The translations under genes and the position numbers were made by a program. Under the pieces are notes generated by a model. It did no database searches. It was given only the letters and a program-made list of their open reading frames with translations, and was not told where the DNA came from. Shown piece after piece: positions 17,237-24,753 of a stretch of DNA of 31,718 bases (position 1 is its first letter; every line of letters begins with the position of its first letter). Origin of the DNA: Elusimicrobiota bacterium. Lineage in GTDB: Bacteria; CG03; SLGR01. The stretch is taken from positions 1 to 31,718 of the forward strand of contig JAAZFS010000110.1 in the NCBI GenBank assembly GCA_012511615.1. The letters run 5' to 3'.

Positions 17237-18313
17237 ATGGCAGAAATAGATAAATATTTTAAGGAACTCTTGCTTCTAACCAAGCAGAAGTATGCTTCGG
17301 ACCTTCATCTGTCCGTAGGATCACCTCCCTATATCAGGGTTGACGGCGAAATATTTCCGCTGGCCCTGCCTGCGCTGGCATTTGGCGACTGCAAAAGGAT
17401 GATATATAGCATTATGAGTCCCCAACAGATTGAAATATTCGAAAGAGATAAGGTGATAGACTTTTCATTTGGGGCCAGAGATTTAGGGCGCTACAGGATA
17501 AATGTCTATAGTCAGCGTAACTCTATAGCTACCGCAATAAGAGCCGTATCTGATGTTATACCTACTATGGAGGAACTCGGATTAGATTCTGAGGTAGTCA
17601 AGTCTCTCTGCGCCCGTGCCAAGGGTATGATACTTGTTGCAGGAGCAACTGGAAGCGGTAAATCAACGACTTTAGCTGCAATGGTGGACTATATCAATAA
17701 GACTCGTAAGTGTCATATACTTACGATTGAGGACCCCATAGAGTATATACATAAGAATATCAATAGCCTTATTCACCAGAGAGAGCTTAGCATTGATACC
17801 ATGAGTTTTTCAGATGCGACAAAATATGCACTCAGGGAAGACCCCGATGTAATCCTTATAGGTGAATTGAGGGATTTAGACACAATTAATGCCGCTATGG
17901 TCTTAGCGGAAACGGGTCAGCGTGTTCTATCCACTCTGCATACAGGAGACGCGACCGAATCTATCCAAAGAATGATAAATATTTTTGATGCCGGACGCCA
18001 ACAGCAGGTTATTATTCAGCTTTCCTTTACCTTGATTGGGGTTCTAAACCAGCTCTTGCTTCCGCGCTGCGATACTAGTGGACGGGTCCTTGCTACGGAG
18101 ATACTTCTTATGACTCCTGCCCTTAAAAATGCAATTAGAGAAAGAAAGTTTGAGACTATATATTCAAATATCCAGATGGGGGCCCAATATGGTATGAAGA
18201 CTATGAATCAGTCCTTGTTTGAGCTCGTCAGTCAGGGTATGATAACTAAGGATTTGGCCCTTAGTAATACGACTAGAATTAAAGAGCTGAGTACCATGTT
18301 AGCAAATATATAG
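17237..18313 (+). CDS. pilT: Type IV pilus retraction ATPase PilT
   Basis: A cytoplasmic hexameric ATPase that depolymerises the pilus. The N-terminal PAS-like domain has the PilT signature KYASDLHLSVGSPPYIRVDG. Walker A, GATGSGKST, starts near residue 136; an Asp-box (LTIEDPIEYIH), Walker B (DPDVILIGELRDLDTI) and His box (LSTLHTGDATESIQRMI) follow. The C-terminus lacks the cysteine motif of PilB, as expected. At 358 residues it is of normal length. The AIRAVSDVIPTMEELGL segment is typical of PilT. No clear ribosome site precedes the ATG. Its presence marks the system as a retractable pilus rather than a type II secretion system. pilC follows after 18 bp. Confidence 0.96.
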   Translation: MAEIDKYFKELLLLTKQKYASDLHLSVGSPPYIRVDGEIFPLALPALAFGDCKRMIYSIMSPQQIEIFERDKVIDFSFGARDLGRYRINVYSQRNSIATAIRAVSDVIPTMEELGLDSEVVKSLCARAKGMILVAGATGSGKSTTLAAMVDYINKTRKCHILTIEDPIEYIHKNINSLIHQRELSIDTMSFSDATKYALREDPDVILIGELRDLDTINAAMVLAETGQRVLSTLHTGDATESIQRMINIFDAGRQQQVIIQLSFTLIGVLNQLLLPRCDTSGRVLATEILLMTPALKNAIRERKFETIYSNIQMGAQYGMKTMNQSLFELVSQGMITKDLALSNTTRIKELSTMLANI

Positions 18314-18331
18314 GAGAGTGAGGGGGAAAAA

Positions 18332-19564
18332 ATGAAAAGATATAAATATAAAGCAAGAGATCAAGAGGGAAAACTCGTTTCAGGCTTCAAAAATGCCCTA
18401 TCTCAGAAAGAAGTGGCTGATGCTTTAAATAGAGAAAATCTTATAGCTGTCTCAATAGATGAAGTAAGGAGAGCAAAAAAAAGTAAAAAAGCTAAGTCAG
18501 AGACTTCCAATACAGGAAAGGGAAAGGTATCCCCCCAAGAAGTGGCCATATTCTGTCGCCAGCTGACTACAATGCTAGGAGCAGGGGTCAGTGTTGCAGA
18601 AGCCATAGAGGACTTAGGTAAGGCAGAGAATAATCAAAAATTTCAAAATGTTCTTATGCAGGTAGTGGCCGATGTCAGATCAGGTTTAGCATTGACCGAG
18701 GCATTCAGCAAGCACCCTTCAGTATTTAGTGATCTCTTTGTTCATATGCTTAGCTCTGGTGAAGAGAGTGGTAAGCTTGCTCAGGTATTGGAGGATTTGG
18801 CGATTTACCTTGAGAAATCAGTTAAGCTTAAAAATCAGGTGAAATCTGCAATGATGTACCCCTCATTTGTAGGTGGATTTTTTCTTTTAGTGTTATTTGG
18901 ACTAGTATTTTTTATGGTGCCCATGTTTGAGGATTTATTTTCATCATTTGGTGCGGAACTTCCCGGACCCACCCAAATTACAGTAAATATTAGTAATGCT
19001 CTAATAAGCAACCTGCCTATAGTTGTCGTTCTTCTGGTCTTAGCAATTGTAGGTATTAGAGCGGCCTACAAAACAAAAGGCGGAAGAATGTTTTTTGATA
19101 AATTAAAAATTTCAATTCCGGTGTTCGGACCTCTGATATTAAAAGTTACTATGTCTCGTTTTTTCCAGACTCTGTCGACGCTACTTAAGAGTGGTATTGA
19201 TGTAATAGGATCTCTTGATGTGGCTGCAAAGGTCTCAGGTTCTGCTCCGGTGGAAGATATTGTTATGAAAGTTAGAACCGGAATAGTGGAAGGCTCCAGC
19301 CTCTCTGAGGAACTGGAAAAGTACGATATTTTTCCCAGATTGACCGTGAGTATGGCAAGTGCAGGAGAGAAGTCTGGTGCACTGGATGACCTTCTTGATA
19401 AAATTTCAGACTATTACACCGATGAGGTGGATGCTGATGTAGCAGGTCTTAGTTCATTGATAGAACCTGTAATGATTGTCTCTCTAGGGCTCTTGGTAGG
19501 GGTCTTTGTGATTACAATGTATCTGCCAATATTTCAGATGGCTGGCGTTATGGCAGGAGGATGA
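18332..19564 (+). CDS. pilC: Type IV pilus inner-membrane platform protein PilC
   Basis: The polytopic platform protein that PilB and PilT act on. The N-terminal MKRYKYKARDQEGKLVSG is the typical PilC/GspF opening. Two T2SSF domains follow: FCRQLTTMLGAGVSVAEAIE with SGEESGKLAQVLEDLA (first), and FFQTLSTLLKSGIDVIGSLD with SAGEKSGALDDLLDKI (second). Three hydrophobic segments are seen, at about 180-205, 225-250 and 378-402. The length of 410 residues is standard. A short Lys-rich linker (RRAKKSKKAKS) follows the N-terminal part. GAGTGAGGGGG precedes the ATG. Its final codons include the ribosome site of the next gene. Confidence 0.96.
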   Translation: MKRYKYKARDQEGKLVSGFKNALSQKEVADALNRENLIAVSIDEVRRAKKSKKAKSETSNTGKGKVSPQEVAIFCRQLTTMLGAGVSVAEAIEDLGKAENNQKFQNVLMQVVADVRSGLALTEAFSKHPSVFSDLFVHMLSSGEESGKLAQVLEDLAIYLEKSVKLKNQVKSAMMYPSFVGGFFLLVLFGLVFFMVPMFEDLFSSFGAELPGPTQITVNISNALISNLPIVVVLLVLAIVGIRAAYKTKGGRMFFDKLKISIPVFGPLILKVTMSRFFQTLSTLLKSGIDVIGSLDVAAKVSGSAPVEDIVMKVRTGIVEGSSLSEELEKYDIFPRLTVSMASAGEKSGALDDLLDKISDYYTDEVDADVAGLSSLIEPVMIVSLGLLVGVFVITMYLPIFQMAGVMAGG

Positions 19565-19568
19565 TAGA

Positions 19569-19931
19569 TTGAATAAATTACTTGTCATATTAGGGATAAC
19601 CGCCGCTGGAACATTTGTGGTTTGGACAGGCATATTTGATAGTGTGGTTGAAAAAGTCGGTGGTGCAGTACCTCCTCCGGTAGTTATTGCTACACCTCCA
19701 GATCCTGGACATCTTCCCATTGCGCAGAGTCGACCTGAAGAAGCAGCTCCTGGGCTGAGGTTTCAGGGAGTGGTCTGGCAGGGCGGCGAAGCCATGGCCA
19801 TAGTGAATAATGATATCTATAAAGAGAATGATTTTATCAATAATAACCGTATTCTCAAAATCACGGACTCCTATCTTTTAGTGCAGGGAAGAGTAAGGGA
19901 GTTCAGGTATAATCTAAGTACAAACTTTTAA
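19569..19931 (+). CDS. Small membrane-anchored PilP/GspC-like protein
   Basis: The TTG start at 19569 has GGAGGA (within the end of pilC) at good spacing. Residues 4-22 form a hydrophobic anchor or signal segment (LLVILGITAAGTFVVWTGIF). A Pro-rich stretch (AVPPPVVIATPPDPGHLP) leads into about 50 residues, LRFQGVVWQGGEAMAIVNND and on, that parallel the C-terminal domain of the PilO-type protein at 8598 (GIAWDSKNPVAIVNGELLEV) and resemble the HR/PilP beta domain that contacts secretin N-domains. It is the last gene of the pilus operon. It may act as a second linker between platform and secretin. It has no lipobox Cys, so it is not a typical PilP lipoprotein. Confidence 0.68.
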   Translation: MNKLLVILGITAAGTFVVWTGIFDSVVEKVGGAVPPPVVIATPPDPGHLPIAQSRPEEAAPGLRFQGVVWQGGEAMAIVNNDIYKENDFINNNRILKITDSYLLVQGRVREFRYNLSTNF

Positions 19932-19955
19932 GGGGGATTATAAAAAGTTTTTATG
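19922..19955. terminator. Possible AT-rich terminator between convergent genes
   Basis: AAACTTTT (19922-19929) and AAAAGTTT (19943-19950) can pair around a 13-nt loop, with short T or A runs on both sides. It covers the 3' ends of the pilus operon and of the convergent radical SAM gene, which are only 6 bp apart. The stem is AT-rich and weak. Confidence 0.3.
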
Positions 19956-20990
19956 GGTGGTTGCGGGATTTATTCTCCATAGAATTTCATTCATACCATC
20001 ACATCTACAGAGAAGGGGGCAGTCATCAAAGTCAATATTCTCATAGACCTCTTTCCTCTTATCAGATTCCCATATCTCCCTTAAAGAGTTTTTCTCTAAA
20101 TCGCCTATGACGTATTTTTTAATTCCTCTCATATGGCAACAGATGTACATTTTCTTATCAGCTGCTACTACTGTTGCAAAATGATGACCATAGCATTTCC
20201 CATAAGACCGCTTACCGGATCCACTCATTAGTTTTGTATATTTACTTATGGAACAAAGTAAGCTGAAAGTATCAGTCGAATAACTGGCTGCTTTAGAAAG
20301 ATTTTCGAGAATTTTTTCATCCGCAAATTCATTGATTTCTTTGTCTTGCTCTCTCTTGAGAAGAGGTCTAAACTGTGCATAGTCAACACCAAGTTCGCGG
20401 CTAAGGACGACAAAGTTGAGCATATCGTCAGTCATTTCATCAAATGTCAAAAATCCCGTTCCAATTGTCACATCAGAACCTAATTCTTTTTTTATGCGGA
20501 CAAGTTCTGCTATGTTTTCTTTAACTCTGTTGAAAACCTTCTCGCCCATTCCATGGGATATAGCGTAAAAACTTTCAGTTCCTGCATCAAGACTAATTCT
20601 AACCCAAGTGCAGTTCTCAACGATTATTCGGCACTTTTCAGGATTTAGTGCGTATCCGCTTGTGATAAAACCAGCATCTAAGCCTTTTTTGCGTACGTAC
20701 TGGAGAACTTTTAAGGTGTCTGGATTGCAGAGGGGCTCTCCTCCACCGGTAAAGGTGATGGCTTTCCCACCAAAATCGTGTATTTGATCAACTATATCCT
20801 TTGCTTCATCGAAGGTTAGAGAAAAATTTGTACTTGTTCGGTCAGAGTATCCGAAGCAGAAAGGGCAACGGGCATCACAGAGGTTGGTCATATCTATCTC
20901 ATAAGTGATGGGGCGGGATAGGCCCTTTGTCTTCCACTCATGAATACGGTCTAGATGGTTAAATATTTTATTTGGTGAAAATTGACTCAT
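19938..20990 (-). CDS. Radical SAM protein with SPASM-like C-terminal cysteines
   Basis: A 350-residue radical SAM enzyme. The [4Fe-4S]-SAM motif is CDARCPFCF near residue 33 (CxxxCxxC), followed by the GGGEP motif (TFTGGGEPLCNP), ITSGYAL and VRISLDAG strands of the partial TIM barrel. The C-terminal third has several Cys: KCYGHH, MYICCHMRG and CPLLCRCDG. Cys clusters followed by a weak W-E-S-D-like segment (LREIWESDKRKEVY) are typical of SPASM/twitch domains that bind extra Fe-S clusters. No peptide precursor or partner gene lies next to it. The gene stands alone between the pilus operon (convergent) and the rpsP operon (divergent). No clear ribosome site precedes the ATG. The substrate is unknown. 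Confidence 0.85.
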   Translation of the reverse strand: MSQFSPNKIFNHLDRIHEWKTKGLSRPITYEIDMTNLCDARCPFCFGYSDRTSTNFSLTFDEAKDIVDQIHDFGGKAITFTGGGEPLCNPDTLKVLQYVRKKGLDAGFITSGYALNPEKCRIIVENCTWVRISLDAGTESFYAISHGMGEKVFNRVKENIAELVRIKKELGSDVTIGTGFLTFDEMTDDMLNFVVLSRELGVDYAQFRPLLKREQDKEINEFADEKILENLSKAASYSTDTFSLLCSISKYTKLMSGSGKRSYGKCYGHHFATVVAADKKMYICCHMRGIKKYVIGDLEKNSLREIWESDKRKEVYENIDFDDCPLLCRCDGMNEILWRINPATTHKNFL

Positions 20991-21013
20991 TGATTTTCAA
21001 TTTAATCTTAATA

Positions 21014-21019
21014 ATTATA
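21014..21019 (-). promoter_or_regulatory. Possible -10 box for the radical SAM gene
   Basis: On the minus strand TATAAT is found at 21019-21014, about 24 bases before the ATG. A recognisable -35 at 17-bp spacing is missing (TTTAAT only). It lies in the 167-bp divergent gap shared with the rpsP promoter. Confidence 0.3.
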
Positions 21020-21090
21020 TGTAGAGCACTATTCTAATTAAATTGTCATAAATATGCAAGCCAAGCGAGGAAATATTTAGAAGATTGGGG

Positions 21091-21118
21091 TTGACATAGA
21101 GGGGGATTTATATAAAAT
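21091..21118 (+). promoter_or_regulatory. Promoter of the rpsP operon
   Basis: A perfect TTGACA at 21091-21096, a 16-bp spacer and TAAAAT at 21113-21118 (five of six) fit a strong sigma70-type promoter. The predicted leader before rpsP (21158) is about 30 nt and includes TAGGAA as ribosome site. Confidence 0.72.
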
Positions 21119-21157
21119 AGAGCAGATGAATGTCGGATAATGTGAATAGGAACTGAT

Positions 21158-21592
21158 ATGGCAGTAAAAATTAGACTTAAGAGAACTGGAAGGCATAAAA
21201 TGCCTCATTACAGGGTAGTAGCGATAGACTCAAGGAAAAGAAGAGATGGTCGCGTCCTTGAAGAACTGGGACATTATCATCCCACAGAAAGCGCACCTAA
21301 TGCAACCCTAAATATGGAGAGGGTAGAAGCTTGGATTTCAAATGGTGCTCAGATGACCGATACAGTCCGTTCGATTTATAGGAACCTCAAAAAGAGTGCA
21401 ACCCAAGAAGAGGAAGTTAAAACAGAAGCGCCCGTGAAGAAAGAAGCACCTGCGAAGAAAGAAGCGGCTGAAAAGAAAGAAGCGGCCGTAAAAGAAGAAG
21501 TTTCTGCAGAGGAAGAGGCGCCAGCAAAGGAAGAACCGGCTGAGAAAGAAGAAGTTTCCCCAAAAAAAGAAGAGGAAACTGAAGAAAAATGA
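21158..21592 (+). CDS. rpsP: Ribosomal protein bS16 with Lys/Glu/Ala-rich tail
   Basis: Residues 1-80 are a standard bS16: MAVKIRLKRTGRHKMPHYRV, ELGHYHP and the C-terminal WISNGAQMTDTVRSIYRN. bS16 binds 16S rRNA in the 30S body. About 65 further residues form a highly charged, low-complexity tail of repeated units such as VKKEAPAKKEAAEKKEA, turning Glu-rich at the end. Charged extensions of bS16 occur in several phyla and are probably disordered; their function is not settled. The ATG has TAGGAA upstream and follows a strong promoter. The last bases overlap khpA by 4 bp. Confidence 0.97.
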   Translation: MAVKIRLKRTGRHKMPHYRVVAIDSRKRRDGRVLEELGHYHPTESAPNATLNMERVEAWISNGAQMTDTVRSIYRNLKKSATQEEEVKTEAPVKKEAPAKKEAAEKKEAAVKEEVSAEEEAPAKEEPAEKEEVSPKKEEETEEK

Positions 21593-21825
21593 AGGATCTG
21601 GTAATACAGATTGTTAAGAATATTGTAGACGATCCTGAGGCTGTATCTGCTCGCGAGGTGGAGGGGGAGAAAACTACCATGCTTGAGATAAGTGCCGCCT
21701 CTTCAGACATAGGAAAAATCATTGGAAGAAATGGCCGGACAATAAAAGCTATCCGGACTCTTCTAAATGCCGCCGGTGTCCGTCAAGGAAAACGGGTTAC
21801 CGTAGAGATTTTAGATCCCAAATAG
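21589..21825 (+). CDS. khpA: KH-domain RNA-binding protein KhpA
   Basis: A 78-residue protein made of one KH domain with the GxxG loop (GKIIGRNGRTIKAIR). KhpA proteins bind RNA, often as a partner of KhpB/Jag, and affect ribosome and cell-envelope functions. The start MKDLVIQIVKNIVDDPEAV is typical. It overlaps rpsP by 4 bp (ATGA). In most bacteria rimM would come next; here trmD follows after 35 bp. Confidence 0.95.
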   Translation: MKDLVIQIVKNIVDDPEAVSAREVEGEKTTMLEISAASSDIGKIIGRNGRTIKAIRTLLNAAGVRQGKRVTVEILDPK

Positions 21826-21860
21826 CCTAAAGGCTTTGAGGGGAAATTGATTCCCAGGAT

Positions 21861-22493
21861 ATGAGTGTAAAGTTTAATATACTTACCATTTTTCCCGGGG
21901 AAGTTAGGGCTTACACAGAAATCGGAATGCTCCGGAAGGCAGCCACCGGGGGTCTTGCAGAATATAATATTATAGACATAAGGGATTTTGCTCCTGAACC
22001 CCATAAAAAGGTAGACGATATACCTTACGGAGGTGGCCCTGGGATGGTCATTACCGTCGATACTGTGGTTAGGGCTCTTGAGAGTCTTGAGAATCCTGGT
22101 CTAAAAATATTGTTATCACCAGCTGGTAAAAAATATTCTCAGGAGGATGCAGCCCGCATTAGTAGGCTTGAGAGCATTACGCTAATATGCGGACGCTATA
22201 TGGGAATAGACCATAGAATAAGAGAGTTTATTGACGAGGTGGTATCTGTGGGGGACTATATACTCTCTGGAGGGGAGCTGCCGGCTCTCACAATCATAGA
22301 GTCGGCAACAAGGCTTATTCCTGGGGTTCTAGGGGATGCCAGATCGCTTAAGGAAGATAAGGGTTATCCGATTTATACTCGTCCGCGGGTTTTTAGGGGA
22401 CTTGAGGTCCCAGAGGTGCTTCTTTCGGGAGACCACGAAAAGATAAAGAAATTTAGAGAAGGGGAGGCCGCATATGGCAAGAATGATAGATAA
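21861..22493 (+). CDS. trmD: tRNA (guanine-N1)-methyltransferase TrmD
   Basis: The enzyme methylates G37 of tRNAs with SAM, preventing +1 frameshifting. SPOUT-knot motifs are present: YGGGPGMV, CGRYMGIDHRIREF, SVGDYILSGGELPAL and IPGVLGDARS, followed by the KED segment that should hold the catalytic Asp. TRPRVFRGLEVPEVLLSGDH marks the C-terminal domain. With 210 residues it ends soon after this motif and lacks the usual last helix (normally ending near RRPDLL), so it is some 25-35 residues shorter than common TrmD. The end overlaps the rplS start by 20 bp, which may explain or reflect the trimming. The canonical E in CGRYEG is M here, a position that varies among phyla. Confidence 0.96.
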   Translation: MSVKFNILTIFPGEVRAYTEIGMLRKAATGGLAEYNIIDIRDFAPEPHKKVDDIPYGGGPGMVITVDTVVRALESLENPGLKILLSPAGKKYSQEDAARISRLESITLICGRYMGIDHRIREFIDEVVSVGDYILSGGELPALTIIESATRLIPGVLGDARSLKEDKGYPIYTRPRVFRGLEVPEVLLSGDHEKIKKFREGEAAYGKNDR

Positions 22494-22803
22494 ACAGATA
22501 AAAAAGGACATACCGGAATTTAATTCGGGAGACCAATTAAAAATAGAGATGAAAGTCCGGGACCGAATTCAGGCATTCACTGGCCTGGTCATAGCAAAAA
22601 AAGGTTCAGGAATAAACCAAACTGTAACCTTAAGGAAAACCTCCTTCGGAATTGGAGTAGAGAAGGTCTTCCCACTTCATTCGCCTCTGATTGAAAGCAT
22701 AGAAGTTCTCAGAAGAGGAAAAGTCCGGCGCGCTAAACTCTATTACATGAGAGAGCGTCACGGTAAGAAAGCCCGGATTAAAGAAAAAAAGTCTTTCCGT
22801 TAA
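22474..22803 (+). CDS. rplS: Ribosomal protein bL19
   Basis: A 109-residue bL19, located at the 30S-50S interface. Family hallmarks are FNSGDQLKIEMKVRDRIQAF, GLVIAKKGSGINQTVTLR, GIGVEKVFPLHSP and the C-terminal RRAKLYYMRERHGKKARIKE. GGGGAGG at 22461-22467 sits 6 nt before the ATG at 22474, favouring this start over the in-frame ATG at 22483. It starts inside the end of trmD (20-bp overlap), a sign of translational coupling. Confidence 0.97.
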   Translation: MARMIDKQIKKDIPEFNSGDQLKIEMKVRDRIQAFTGLVIAKKGSGINQTVTLRKTSFGIGVEKVFPLHSPLIESIEVLRRGKVRRAKLYYMRERHGKKARIKEKKSFR

Positions 22804-22814
22804 ATAATTATTCA

Positions 22815-23147
22815 GGTGGGAAGAGGGGTGAGGAGAAGGCCGCTTCTTTTCTGGAAAATTCCACCTACAAAATTATAGATAGGAATTGGCGTTGCCGAAG
22901 AGGTGAGATTGATATAATCGCCTACGAGGGAAAAACCCTTTGCTTTATAGAAGTAAAATATCGTAGGACTAATGACTTCGGTTCTCCAGCAGAGGCGGTC
23001 GATTTGCGAAAACAGAAGCAACTGATATTTCTTGCCCGAATTTACCTATCCATTAAAAATCCCGAGTTTGAGAGTATTCGTTTTGATGTAGTTGAGGTTA
23101 CTCCTTCTGAAATCCGCCTCATAAGGGATGCATTCCGTCAGGATTAG
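22815..23147 (+). CDS. yraN: YraN/UPF0102 family protein, no standard start codon in frame
   Basis: The frame reads GKRGEEKAASFLE, RCRRGEIDIIAYEGKTLCF, IEVKYR and GSPAEAVDLRKQKQ, ending RFDVVEVTPSEIRLIRDAF before TAG at 23145-23147. This is a near-complete YraN protein, a predicted nuclease-fold family (E-x-D ... E-V-K) that often accompanies rplS. The frame is open from 22782, yet contains no ATG, GTG, TTG or ATT before a CTG at 22851, which lies inside the conserved core. GTG codons at 22816 and 22828 are in the wrong frame. One extra G in the GTGGGAAG run would join the GTG at 22816 to the conserved frame (V-G-K-R-G-E-E). I infer a one-base deletion or sequencing error near 22818; use of a rare start is less likely. 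The start given is where similarity begins, not a proven start codon. Confidence 0.78.
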   Translation, partial: GGKRGEEKAASFLENSTYKIIDRNWRCRRGEIDIIAYEGKTLCFIEVKYRRTNDFGSPAEAVDLRKQKQLIFLARIYLSIKNPEFESIRFDVVEVTPSEIRLIRDAFRQD

Positions 23148-23198
23148 TTTCCCAAGTAAAAGTTTGACTATAAACCCCTAATATAGTTAAATTAAATT

Positions 23199-24752
23199 AT
23201 GCCTGTAAGCAAGATTACAAGTTTCGCTATTTCGGGCATTGACGCTTTCTTTGTAGAAGTTGAAGTAGATACAAGAAAGGGTATACCCGGATATACTACC
23301 GTGGGCCTACCGGATAAGGCTGTTTCGGAGAGTAAGAATAGGGTTACCTCCGCTCTTAAAAACTCTGGATTTGAAATCCCACCAAAAAAAATAACTGTAA
23401 ACCTTGCCCCTGCAGATGTAAGAAAACAAGGTTCAGCCTTTGATTTTCCCATCGCCCTCGGAATCTTGGCTTCGCTTAATATTATACCTCCTGCCGCCCT
23501 AGAGGGATATTCTTTTGCTGGAGAACTCTCTTTGGATGGCTCTTTAAGGAGTGTCGCGGGAGCACTTCCCATGTCAATGGCTCTAAAAAAATCTCGGATA
23601 AAACGTATTATGCTGCCCTTGGTTAATTCACGAGAGGCGGCCTTGCTCCCAGAGGTGGAAGTCTTTCCTGTAAAAAATCTTTTAGAAGCTTGCGATCATT
23701 TTCTGGAAAATAAAATTATTAGTCCCCTAAATAACTATCAGCCCAAGGATGATTCATCCAGCTATGAACCTGGGATTGATTTTTCTGAGGTTAAGGGGCA
23801 GGAGTTTGCCAAGCGCGCTTTTGAAGTAGCAGCCGCTGGTGGACATAATATTATACTTAAAGGGCCTCCTGGGGCTGGTAAGACAATGCTTTCTAAAAGG
23901 ATGGTAGGAATACTTCCGCCCCTATCACTTGATGAGGCGCTTGAAGTTACTAAAATTAATTCTGTACGGAGTACCCGTAAGAGAGGGACAATGATTTCAA
24001 GGGTTCGTCCTTTCAGGGCTCCGCATCATACAATATCTGATGTGGCTCTTGTGGGGGGAGGAAGTTTTCCTAAACCTGGAGAGGTGACACTTGCCCACAG
24101 AGGTGTGCTTTTTTTAGATGAATTTCCGGAATTTAAGAGGGGGGTGGTAGAGGTAATGCGGCAGCCATTGGAGGATGGTTATATCAGGGTTGCCCGCGCT
24201 CAGGATAGGGTAACTTTTCCGGCTAGTTTCATGTTGATAGCGGCTATGAATCCCTGCCCCTGTGGCTATAAGGGTTCCCCTGGTGGGGAGTGTACTTGTA
24301 CTCCTGCCAAGATTGCTGCATATACTTCAAGAATTTCTGGGCCGATTCTTGACCGCATAGATATGCATATAGAAATGCCTCCGGTCAGAGTTTCCGATTT
24401 GAGGAATTTGGCTAAAGGCGAGCCTTCGGCTCAGATTAGAGAGAGAGTAATAGCTGCCAGAGCAATCCAAGAAGATAGATATGATGGCCTTCCTGGGGTT
24501 TATACAAATGCACATCTAACTGGAAGGTGGATAGAAAAATTCTGCTCTCCTGATGCCGCCGGCTCACTACTTTTAAAAAGAGCCCTAGATAAATATGCGC
24601 TCTCTGCTCGTGGTTATTCCAAGATACTTAAACTATCAAGAAGTATTGCCGACCTTGCCGGTGTAGAAAATATAAGAGAGTCGGACGTGGCTGAGGCCCT
24701 TCAGTATAGAATACCAATTGAAAATAGGACGCGAATAAGAAAGGAATTGTAA
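23199..24752 (+). CDS. comM: ComM-family Mg-chelatase-like AAA+ ATPase
   Basis: A 517-residue protein of the YifB/ComM family. In naturally transformable bacteria ComM is a hexameric helicase that extends branch migration during recombination of incoming DNA. The N-terminal ChlI-like domain has GLPDKAVSESKNRV and NLAPADVRKQGSAFDFPIAL. Walker A is GPPGAGKT at residues 222-229, Walker B region GVLFLDEFPEF, then MRQPLEDGYIRVARA. A CPCGY...C-x-C zinc-like segment (AAMNPCPCGYKG, CTCTPAKI) is followed by SGPILDRIDMHIEMP. The length is standard. No ribosome site is seen before the ATG. With the type IV pilus in the same window, a DNA-uptake role is plausible, though comM is also widespread in non-competent species. 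Confidence 0.96.
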   Translation: MPVSKITSFAISGIDAFFVEVEVDTRKGIPGYTTVGLPDKAVSESKNRVTSALKNSGFEIPPKKITVNLAPADVRKQGSAFDFPIALGILASLNIIPPAALEGYSFAGELSLDGSLRSVAGALPMSMALKKSRIKRIMLPLVNSREAALLPEVEVFPVKNLLEACDHFLENKIISPLNNYQPKDDSSSYEPGIDFSEVKGQEFAKRAFEVAAAGGHNIILKGPPGAGKTMLSKRMVGILPPLSLDEALEVTKINSVRSTRKRGTMISRVRPFRAPHHTISDVALVGGGSFPKPGEVTLAHRGVLFLDEFPEFKRGVVEVMRQPLEDGYIRVARAQDRVTFPASFMLIAAMNPCPCGYKGSPGGECTCTPAKIAAYTSRISGPILDRIDMHIEMPPVRVSDLRNLAKGEPSAQIRERVIAARAIQEDRYDGLPGVYTNAHLTGRWIEKFCSPDAAGSLLLKRALDKYALSARGYSKILKLSRSIADLAGVENIRESDVAEALQYRIPIENRTRIRKEL

Positions 24753-24753
24753 A

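Noticed and set aside
4580..19931. Type II secretion system instead of a type IV pilus
   Set aside because: PilT, PilM and tandem pilins are present; these are pilus-specific, and the secretin and GspC-like parts are shared by both systems.
21417..21722. Long open frame on the minus strand opposite rpsP and khpA, Leu/Pro/Ser rich
   Set aside because: It is the shadow of the Lys/Glu/Ala repeat tail of bS16 and has no independent support.
23164..23192. Promoter TTGACT-17-TTAAAT that would make the comM mRNA leaderless
   Set aside because: The -10 matches at only four of six positions and the gene can be transcribed with rplS and yraN. The absence of a ribosome site before comM is real, but leaderless initiation is not shown.
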